A DNA stretch of 22,887 bases from Methanobacterium sp. Maddingley MBC34 (lineage in GTDB: Archaea > Methanobacteriota > Methanobacteria > Methanobacteriales > Methanobacteriaceae), in assembly GCA_000309865.1 (NCBI GenBank), contig AMGN01000032.1, forward strand, positions 1 through 22,887, given 5' to 3'. Below the pieces are notes generated by a model. It saw only the letters and a list, made by a program, of their open reading frames with translations. It was not told where the DNA came from and ran no database searches. Position numbers and translations under genes: made by a program. Of this stretch, positions 16,508-22,887 are shown in pieces; position 1 is the first letter of the stretch; each line of letters starts with the position of its first letter.

Positions 16508-16856
16508 AATCGAAACTCATAAAATTTTTTGAATAAAACTAAAAATTATACTACATTAGAACTAAACTACATTAGATATTTTAAGTAGATATTATACTAA
16601 TAAAGCAATATTAAATTTATTAGGATATGTTCTTATGTTAAGAATTTTATATTATTTATCGAGATATAATCTTGATATACTCTAATACATACTATACTCT
16701 AAACATACAAATACTTAAAACTGCGGATACTATTTTTAATTACAATCATAGTTAATAAATTAGAGATTTTTAAAAATAAAAGAGAATTAAAATTAAAAAA
16801 ATTAATTAAATAATAAATATTTAAAATTTTAGGTAATATTTCAGGAGATGTTGAAT
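16508..16856. other. A+T-rich divergent promoter region with short repeats
   Basis: These 349 bases separate the MnmC-like gene (-) from the flavoprotein gene (+). ACTACATTAGA is repeated at 16550-16560 and 16566-16576, and TATACTCTAA at 16676-16685 and 16693-16702. No reading frame or RNA gene was recognised. Both neighbouring promoters must be inside. Confidence 0.6.
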
Positions 16857-17429
16857 TTGGTCAAGATCATTGGAATTGTAGGAAGTCCCCGTAGTAACAG
16901 TAACACTGAAAAATTGGTAACAGAAGCCCTTCAATCAGCTAGGGCTGTTGGGGCAGAAACAGAACTTGTAAAGCTGGGAAGTGCTGAAATTGAACCATGT
17001 GTTGCCTGTGATATATGTAAAGCAACTGGTGAATGTGCCATATATGATGACGTGGGTGGAATACTGGAAAAAATGGTGGATTCACAGGGCCTGATCATTG
17101 GAAGCCCGGTTTACTTTGGAAATGTTACATCTCAACTTAAAATGTTGATGGATCGTTCAAGACCTCTGAGAATGGACTTTAAACTTAATAATAAAGTTGG
17201 AGGGGCCATAAGTACTGGGGGTTCACGTAACGGTGGTCAGGAAACCACAATTGCAGCTATCCATGAATTTTTACTCATCCAGGATGCCATCATTGTTGGA
17301 GATGGTGCTCCAATGGCCCATTATGGTGGAACAGGTGTTGGAACTACTGCTGAGGATGAAGTAGGTATACAAACATCACGTAATCTGGGTAAAAGAGTGG
17401 CTGAACTGGCCATGAAACTCAATGAATAA
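16857..17429 (+). CDS. Iron-sulfur flavoprotein (Isf family)
   Basis: This is a 190-residue flavodoxin-like, FMN-binding redox protein. The N-terminal IIGIVGSPRSNSNTEKL (4-20) is the phosphate-binding loop of the NADPH-dependent FMN reductase/Isf superfamily. C48-x2-C51-x2-C54-x5-C60 is the compact cysteine motif that holds the 4Fe-4S cluster in Methanosarcina Isf. GSPVYFGNVTSQLKMLMDR and STGGSRNGGQE complete the flavin site. Isf proteins move electrons from ferredoxin and have been linked to oxygen and peroxide detoxification in methanogens. The start is taken as TTG at 16857: the ATG at 16848 overlaps the AGGAG at 16843-16847, which is 9 bases from the TTG. It is a single gene. Confidence 0.92.
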   Translation: MVKIIGIVGSPRSNSNTEKLVTEALQSARAVGAETELVKLGSAEIEPCVACDICKATGECAIYDDVGGILEKMVDSQGLIIGSPVYFGNVTSQLKMLMDRSRPLRMDFKLNNKVGGAISTGGSRNGGQETTIAAIHEFLLIQDAIIVGDGAPMAHYGGTGVGTTAEDEVGIQTSRNLGKRVAELAMKLNE

Positions 17430-17488
17430 CAATATGTAATAAATAAATTAACTCTTAAAAAAAAATAGTACACATTATATTGGTGCTT

Positions 17489-17507
17489 GAGAGTTTAACC
17501 AACTCTT
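17489..17507 (+). terminator. Possible hairpin after the Isf gene
   Basis: GAGAGTT and AACTCTT pair (one G-U) around a TAACC loop, followed by ATTTAATATA. The stem is short and the T-run poor, so it is a weak terminator candidate 60 bases past the stop. Confidence 0.25.
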
Positions 17508-17598
17508 ATTTAATATAAAGATTAGAATTAAAATAAACAATTAGATTATTAAATTTAATATAATTCCTCTTAACTTTCAATTCAAGGGAGAATTAGAT

Positions 17599-18318
17599 TT
17601 GAAAGACGCTTACCCCCCCAAAAATTCATCTGAAAAACAAAAAGGCATATACATTGTGCTACCTGCTTACAATGAAGAAAAAACCATAAATGAGGTTATG
17701 GGTGAATTGATTGACCTTGGTTTCAATTTGATTGTGGTTGATGATGGTTCCACTGACAACACCTACAGTGTCTCCAGGAACTTTCTCAAAAAGCACCCAT
17801 CCCATGTAAACCTATACCGACATCCCATCAACCGGGGGTTGGGAGCCACACTCAGAACCGGGATCGAGGCAGCTCTTTCCCATGAATCTGATATAATCGT
17901 AACTTTTGATGCCGATGGCCAGCACCATTCTCAGGATATTCTCCCCATCTGCCAGCCCATAATTCAGGGTGAAGCAGATGTGGTGATTGGGAAGAGGAAC
18001 TTCAAGGAGATGCCATTCCGTAAGAATTTTGGGAATGTGGTGATGAACATCATCACCCTAATTTTCTATGGTAAGGATGTTGAAGATTCCCAGTCCGGTC
18101 TCAGGGCATTCAACCGGAAAGCAGCAGGGTTAATGGAACTTCATTCCAGGGATTATGGGGTTTCTTCAGAGATAATTGGAGAAGTCAAACGAAAAGATCT
18201 AAACCTGGTTGAAGTACCCATCACTACTATTTACACAGATTACTCACTCTCCAAAGGTACCAACACCAGAGTGGGTCTAAAAATTCTGGGCAGACTAATT
18301 AGAAACATTTTCAAATAA
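17599..18318 (+). CDS. Family 2 glycosyltransferase, polyprenyl/dolichyl-phosphate sugar synthase-like
   Basis: This 239-residue GT-A glycosyltransferase carries the expected nucleotide-sugar motifs: IVLPAYNEEKTI (19-30), VVDDGSTDNT (46-55) and FDADGQHH (103-110), then EDSQSGLRAFNRKA and SSEIIGEVKRKDL. The size and motifs match enzymes that load a sugar onto dolichyl or polyprenyl phosphate at the inner membrane face for N-glycan, pseudomurein or lipid assembly. It has no membrane helices, and the DUF2304 protein just downstream may supply the anchor. The start is TTG with GGGAG 8 bases upstream. The exact sugar is unknown. Confidence 0.9.
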   Translation: MKDAYPPKNSSEKQKGIYIVLPAYNEEKTINEVMGELIDLGFNLIVVDDGSTDNTYSVSRNFLKKHPSHVNLYRHPINRGLGATLRTGIEAALSHESDIIVTFDADGQHHSQDILPICQPIIQGEADVVIGKRNFKEMPFRKNFGNVVMNIITLIFYGKDVEDSQSGLRAFNRKAAGLMELHSRDYGVSSEIIGEVKRKDLNLVEVPITTIYTDYSLSKGTNTRVGLKILGRLIRNIFK

Positions 18319-18382
18319 TTAAATATAAATTAAAAAATTAAACTAGGAATAATGAACTAGTTGAATGAAAGGGGCAAGAATA

Positions 18383-18754
18383 ATGATATTATATCAATAT
18401 ATTGGAATACTCATTGGAATTATAGGTATCATAGTCACTTTTTTAAGGTTTAAAGATGGAAAAATGTCTTTAAATATGCTCCTGGTATGGGCTGCCATCT
18501 GGGTTCTTTTAATTATTTTCTCTATCTATCCGGATACAACTTCAACTCTGGCCACTATAACTGGAATAGGGCGGGGGTTAGATTTGATACTGATTATAGG
18601 ACTTATCGGCAGTTATTATTTTGTATTCAAGATATACAATTTGATTGAGAATATTGAAGAGGAAATAACCAGTTTAACCAGGGAAATAGCATTGCAACGA
18701 GGGGAAGCAGGGCAACCAGAAAAAAAATCTAACAAAGATGAAAAATCACAATGA
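18383..18754 (+). CDS. DUF2304 family membrane protein
   Basis: The 123-residue product has three hydrophobic helices (about 3-20, 31-49 and 67-85) and then a charged helical tail rich in Glu, Lys and Gln that may form a coiled coil. This is the layout of DUF2304 proteins, which often follow dolichyl-phosphate-sugar synthase-like GT2 genes, as here. That pairing suggests a membrane partner for the glycosyltransferase, but no activity is established. The ATG at 18383 is chosen because AGGGG ends 8 bases before it; the ATG at 18365 lacks a ribosome site. The stop is 9 bases from the stop of the convergent GT4 gene. Confidence 0.85.
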   Translation: MILYQYIGILIGIIGIIVTFLRFKDGKMSLNMLLVWAAIWVLLIIFSIYPDTTSTLATITGIGRGLDLILIIGLIGSYYFVFKIYNLIENIEEEITSLTREIALQRGEAGQPEKKSNKDEKSQ

Positions 18755-18763
18755 AAATAGTAT

Positions 18764-19963
18764 TTACTCATTATAACAATCAATTGCACGGTTTAAATGA
18801 TTTAATAGTCTTTTTCCAGAATTTTTCAATGTCCAAAGGTCATTGACAACTTTAATGCTGTTTTTGGCTAATTTTTCGGTTTTGTTGGGATCTAATAGTA
18901 GATTAGTAATTTCTTTAGAAAATGATTCTTCATCTCTTTCTGTGAGCATACCAGTATGATCGTGCTTAACACTTTCACGTACACCACCTTCTTTCACACC
19001 AACAACGGGGGTTCCACAACTCATTGCCTCTAAGGGAACTAAACCAAATGGTTCAAGATAAGGTGCATAAACAACCATCTTTGCCTGATTGTATAGTAAA
19101 ACTAATTCATCATCCGTAATTAAATTTAATATTCGCAATTGAACATTCAATTCACTAGCAAGATTTTTTAAGTAGCTTTGCCATTGAATATTCCCCTGAT
19201 CAGATACAATAACAAGTTCAGGACGTATTTGGGAGTCAATTTTTGATAAAGATTTAATAATAAATTCAAATCCTTTTTCAGGCAGACAATGCCCCACAGA
19301 TAGGACAAAATTTTCTTTAGAGATGTTTAATGGTTTAAATAATTCTGTGTCAACCCCTAAGTATGAAACAAATGAATTTTGACCATAAGTTCTTAATATA
19401 GATTCATGAGAAAAGTAGGAGTTCACCACTGTATATCTGGAGTAGTTAGCTACTTTTTTATCCATATTAATCATACGGGAACCGTAAAGTTTTAAACGAA
19501 AACTTCTTAGGTCATTCTTAGTTCCTAACCCTGCTTTTTTAAAAAGATTACGATTAATTAACTCACGAAAAATTATGGATTGTTGGCAGTAGTAGACATG
19601 GGGTTTTTTTAAATATTTCAAAAAAAAGGGAGCCATAGTGTATCGATCTTGTTCACAAAAGACCACGTCATAATCTTCCTTGTTTACAGCTTCCGCGATT
19701 TTTTTTTGGGTTTTTTCAAGATCAGTTAAAGCAACTCTGTCTGGAAAATATTTGATACTAGAAAATAGGAAACCAATGAAGGTATTCTTCACTTCAAATG
19801 TATTTAAATTATTAACGATTTCTTTCAAGGATAAATAATCCTCATTTGCAGTAGAAGGAACAAATACATCAATTTCATGTTCTCTGGCCAAAAAGTCAAC
19901 GTTATTATACAATGCTCTTTTTGCCCCTCCTGAAGGAAGATTATGGAAAATTGCTATTTTCAT
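18764..19963 (-). CDS. Family 4 glycosyltransferase
   Basis: This 399-residue GT-B retaining glycosyltransferase opens with IAIFHNLPSGGAKRALYN, which contains the family's glycine-rich acceptor/nucleotide loop. It has a donor-site region SVGHCLPEKGFEF (222-234) and the E-x7-E motif EPFGLVPLE (E304, E312) in a typical AMSCGTPVVGVKEGGVRE context. It presumably adds a sugar from a nucleotide donor to a surface glycan or lipid on the cytoplasmic side. It is the last of three minus-strand genes; AAAGGG precedes the ATG. Codons are visibly richer in A/T than in argJ or tgtA. The sugar cannot be assigned. Confidence 0.88.
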   Translation of the reverse strand: MKIAIFHNLPSGGAKRALYNNVDFLAREHEIDVFVPSTANEDYLSLKEIVNNLNTFEVKNTFIGFLFSSIKYFPDRVALTDLEKTQKKIAEAVNKEDYDVVFCEQDRYTMAPFFLKYLKKPHVYYCQQSIIFRELINRNLFKKAGLGTKNDLRSFRLKLYGSRMINMDKKVANYSRYTVVNSYFSHESILRTYGQNSFVSYLGVDTELFKPLNISKENFVLSVGHCLPEKGFEFIIKSLSKIDSQIRPELVIVSDQGNIQWQSYLKNLASELNVQLRILNLITDDELVLLYNQAKMVVYAPYLEPFGLVPLEAMSCGTPVVGVKEGGVRESVKHDHTGMLTERDEESFSKEITNLLLDPNKTEKLAKNSIKVVNDLWTLKNSGKRLLNHLNRAIDCYNE

Positions 19964-20014
19964 TGTTATAACCCTTTAAGATATTAAATTTGAAATAATG
20001 ATATTTTAATTTAT

Positions 20015-21454
20015 TTAACCTGTACGGATAATTTTAACAAATCTCTTAATAAATCCCCTTAAACCAACTTCAGGATACATTTTTATAGCAAGATTCAATA
20101 TTCGGAATGGTTTTTTAAAAGATTTCCACAGAGTTTTAGGGATCCATCTTAAAAATTCATTATATAAACCATATTGTTGAACATAAGGATATAATCTAGG
20201 TATATTTATAATACTTAATCTCGTATCATTTGTTTCTAATATGGCAATTAAATAAGCCTTTTTACGTTCTTCAATGCTAAATTCAGGTGTTTCGGCACAT
20301 GGTTCCTCACACATGAAATCGCCATCAACCAATGATGAATGGTTAATTAAATCAAAAACTTTTCCATTCTTATCATACCATTCTCGAATTTTGGTGCCTT
20401 CAAATGGGGTTATCATATTCCAATATATATGGTCTGGTTTCAATTTTTTGGCAAATTCTATGGAAACACGAGTATTTTCCAGTGAATCATCCTCCAGGCC
20501 AATTACAAAGCAGAGGTCTAAAGTCATTTTATGTTTTTTGATTAATCCTGCTGCTCTAATAATGTCGTCTAATGTTTCACCTTTACCAATCTTTTTAAAA
20601 ACTTCTGGATGTCCAGATTCAACGCCTATTCCTATATGAGGGCATTTTGCTTTTTTCAGGAGCGATACGATTTCATCATCAAGACTGTCAGCACGAGTAT
20701 TGATAACAGTTAGAGGTAAATTAATATTGCTGTTAATATAGCATTTGAGAAATTTTTTAATATGGTTTTTGCGGAACATTGCATTATCATCATAAACAAC
20801 CACATTTCCAATACTATCAAACTTTTTTTTCGCGCTGATTATCTCTTCAATGCATTTTTCAACACTTTTGGGTCTCCACTTTCTTGTGGAAACAAATCTT
20901 ACAGCGCAAAAACTGCAATTATATGGACATCCTCTACTGGTTAATAATGGGTAAAGAAAGATATCTTCATGACCCACAAATGAAGTGAAATCAGGAAAAG
21001 GCAATTTTTGAGGGTCAGGTGGTTCCGAACAAATTATTTTGCCTTTAGTACCAACATCTGCATTTTCCACAACATCCACTATTATATTTTCAGCTTCACC
21101 AACGATTATATAATTAGCCTTATCCACCAATTCATGGGAATATAAAGTAGCGTGAGGACCACCGACAATTATTGGCTTATTAAATTGAGATATTTGTTCA
21201 AATATAATATCTGCCTCTTTCATAGTGGCAGTATAAATGGTTAAACCCACCACATCGGGTTTGAAATCTTCAAAAATTGCCTTTGGATCAGGTGCATTTG
21301 GATTAAATTGATAATCAACAACTAAAACTTCATGCCCACAGCTTTTTAATACCGCAGCTAACATCGCAAGCCCAATATGAGGAGAATCACTATCACATTT
21401 CTCCCGCTTTGCATTGAAAAACAATATTCTTTTTGATTTATGATCCAATCTCAC
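20015..21454 (-). CDS. Cobalamin-binding radical SAM protein
   Basis: The 479-residue protein has an N-terminal B12-binding-like domain (about 8-135, with SPHIGLAMLAAVLKSCGHEV and IVGGPHATLYSHEL). A radical SAM barrel follows, with C176-x3-C180-x2-C183 in SRGCPYNCSFC. The C-terminal 100 residues are basic and hydrophobic. The B12 domain lacks an obvious DxHxxG motif, as in many class B members, which methylate unactivated carbons or remodel rings and lipids. Substrate unknown; its place between two GT4 genes suggests a glycan or membrane-lipid target. The start is GTG with GGTGAT (21461-21466) 6 bases upstream, a convincing site. Confidence 0.88.
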   Translation of the reverse strand: MRLDHKSKRILFFNAKREKCDSDSPHIGLAMLAAVLKSCGHEVLVVDYQFNPNAPDPKAIFEDFKPDVVGLTIYTATMKEADIIFEQISQFNKPIIVGGPHATLYSHELVDKANYIIVGEAENIIVDVVENADVGTKGKIICSEPPDPQKLPFPDFTSFVGHEDIFLYPLLTSRGCPYNCSFCAVRFVSTRKWRPKSVEKCIEEIISAKKKFDSIGNVVVYDDNAMFRKNHIKKFLKCYINSNINLPLTVINTRADSLDDEIVSLLKKAKCPHIGIGVESGHPEVFKKIGKGETLDDIIRAAGLIKKHKMTLDLCFVIGLEDDSLENTRVSIEFAKKLKPDHIYWNMITPFEGTKIREWYDKNGKVFDLINHSSLVDGDFMCEEPCAETPEFSIEERKKAYLIAILETNDTRLSIINIPRLYPYVQQYGLYNEFLRWIPKTLWKSFKKPFRILNLAIKMYPEVGLRGFIKRFVKIIRTG

Positions 21455-21565
21455 TTAAACATCACCATGAGTTTTAAAAATTTTATTAATTATATTTTAA
21501 ATTTTATATTTGATAATAATTTATTAAATATTGCAAATAATGAAATTGTAGTTTAAGAGTAAAAT

Positions 21566-22687
21566 TTAATCATTGAAAACTTCTTCATATACTTGCCATG
21601 TTTCATTTGCAGTTTTTTCCCAACTAAACATTTTAGCTCGTTTTAAACTTTTATCACTCATTTCAGCTTTTAAACTTTCATTGGTCAAAATTTGTTGCAT
21701 AGTATCTGCAAATGCTTTACTGTCATTGGGATCCAAAGTAAATCCTGCATCACCCATAACTTCAGGTAAAGAAGAAGTATTTGAAGTGACTACGGGAGAT
21801 CCACAAGCCATAGCCTCTAATGGAGGTAATCCAAATCCTTCATATAAAGATGGGAATACAAATAAATCAGCGGCATTATAAAATTTTATTAAATCCTGAT
21901 CTGGCACATAACCCAAAAATGTTACATGTTTTGAAAGCCCTAATAACTCAACTTTTTTTGTTATCTCCTCAAATCCATAACCTGGTTTTCCTATTATTAC
22001 TAATTTAGATTTTACTCCTTTTTTTAATAGCTTATAAAATGATTCAATTAACAAGGGGATGTTTTTTCTTAATTCCACATGTCCTACGTATAAAATATAA
22101 GGGGATGGAATATGGTACTTAAATTCCAGTTCTTCCCTAATTACAGATTTATTTTTAATAAATTTAAAATTTTTATTAGGGGCGAGAGGTATGACCTTTA
22201 TTTTATCTTCAGGAATATGAAGGTAGTTTATAAGATCATTTTGACTGTTAAAAGAATCTGTAATTATAAAATCAGCCCTATTCTTTATTAATTTCAGTGT
22301 AGGTCCCCAAAATTTATAGTAAAAAGGAAGTTTTTTAGCAAATATGAGGGGAATCAAATCGTGAACTGTTAAAACTTTTTTCACATCTTTATTCATGAAA
22401 AAAGGGCTAATTTGAGGAAACATATGAGAGGGTAAATGAAAAACATCAATTTTAGCTTCTTTAATGGATCTAGAAAGAGTAATGGGATTTATAATATCAA
22501 ATGGAAAAGAACCTATAACTACATCATCAACTTTTTTGTAAATATCATCATTAGACTTTTTAAAGTGGATAAGAGATATTTTACGGGATTGATCTGCTTC
22601 AATCATCCCCTGGACAATATGGTAAAGGTAATTATTGATACCCGTCCTTTTTACGTCTAAAATCCACGATAAGAATCCTACTTTCAT
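21566..22687 (-). CDS. Family 4 glycosyltransferase
   Basis: This 373-residue GT-B enzyme resembles mannosyl- or rhamnosyltransferases of surface polysaccharide loci. Visible are the N-terminal SWILDVKRTGINNYLYH, TVHDLIPLIF (107-116), YVGHVELRKNIPLLIESF (200-217) for the donor site, and EGFGLPPLE (E283, E291) in EAMACGSPVVTSNTSSLPEV. It is full length. Its ribosome site is weak (a GAGATGGAT stretch before the ATG). It heads the minus-strand cluster with the radical SAM gene 111 bases downstream. The coding sequence is very A+T rich, unlike the left half of the window, which suggests a distinct origin or relaxed composition typical of variable surface loci. Confidence 0.9.
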   Translation of the reverse strand: MKVGFLSWILDVKRTGINNYLYHIVQGMIEADQSRKISLIHFKKSNDDIYKKVDDVVIGSFPFDIINPITLSRSIKEAKIDVFHLPSHMFPQISPFFMNKDVKKVLTVHDLIPLIFAKKLPFYYKFWGPTLKLIKNRADFIITDSFNSQNDLINYLHIPEDKIKVIPLAPNKNFKFIKNKSVIREELEFKYHIPSPYILYVGHVELRKNIPLLIESFYKLLKKGVKSKLVIIGKPGYGFEEITKKVELLGLSKHVTFLGYVPDQDLIKFYNAADLFVFPSLYEGFGLPPLEAMACGSPVVTSNTSSLPEVMGDAGFTLDPNDSKAFADTMQQILTNESLKAEMSDKSLKRAKMFSWEKTANETWQVYEEVFND

Positions 22688-22810
22688 GATTATCCATCTC
22701 TACTCTATTTCTTAATAAGAGGATGACAAATGATTCATTTACTTCATTGATTATTAATTATATTTATATTCATAAAAATGATAAAAACTATCAAAAAATA
22801 TTATTTAACG

Positions 22811-22830
22811 ATTTAAATTATAATTTAAAT
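22811..22830. repeat. Perfect 20-base palindrome upstream of the GT4 gene
   Basis: ATTTAAATTATAATTTAAAT is identical to its reverse complement. It lies about 125 bases upstream of the first gene of the glycosyltransferase cluster and could be an operator, but strings of A and T make chance palindromes more likely. Confidence 0.7.
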
Positions 22831-22887
22831 TATATTTTCATAAATTATATTGACTATGTTAATATGATAATTCACAGATAAAAACTT

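Overview
The window looks like a chromosome segment from a pseudomurein-type methanogenic archaeon (order Methanobacteriales, most likely Methanobacterium or a close relative). Supporting signs are an archaeal-type NAC, an archaeosine tRNA-guanine transglycosylase, DapL-type lysine synthesis, an archaeal Mur-ligase homologue, an iron-sulfur flavoprotein (Isf) and GGTGAT-type Shine-Dalgarno sites matching the archaeal 16S 3' end. TTG/GTG starts are frequent and the intergenic DNA is very A+T rich. The assignment is inferred from gene content, not from a marker gene.

Left part (1-9500), mostly housekeeping genes: an RNase J-like beta-CASP hydrolase (+), a zinc-ribbon/HEAT/tail-anchored protein (-), a Mur-ligase family protein (-), LL-diaminopimelate aminotransferase DapL (+), an RmlD-type sugar-nucleotide reductase (-), ArgJ (-) and a small Thr/Ser/Asn-rich membrane-anchored protein (-). 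Mur ligase, DapL and RmlD all fit cell-envelope synthesis, but they are separately transcribed.

Centre (9589-14976, minus strand), the most interesting part. Five genes are packed with 0-4 nt spacing: tgtA (archaeosine tRNA-guanine transglycosylase), nac (nascent polypeptide-associated complex), a calcineurin-like class III phosphodiesterase of the CpdA type, an NYN (Zc3h12a-like) ribonuclease with a duplicated C-terminal module, and a membrane protein. The last carries two tandem palm (nucleotidyl-cyclase/GTP cyclohydrolase III/Cas10-like) domains, one degenerate and one with an intact Asp plus GGDD motif, followed by two transmembrane helices. The last three genes read as possible maker, breaker and RNA-cutting effector of a nucleotide signal, joined to two translation-linked genes. 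This is a hypothesis from motifs and gene order.

Right part (15233-22687): an MnmC-like methyltransferase with an added C-terminal cysteine cluster (-), an Isf flavoprotein (+), and a dolichyl-phosphate-sugar-synthase-like GT2 followed by a DUF2304 membrane protein (+). A more A+T-rich minus-strand cluster of two GT4 glycosyltransferases around a cobalamin-binding radical SAM enzyme follows, and looks like surface glycan or lipid synthesis that may continue beyond the right edge. No tRNA, rRNA, CRISPR array, transposase or integrase was seen. Several short direct repeats and palindromes lie in the A+T-rich spacers.
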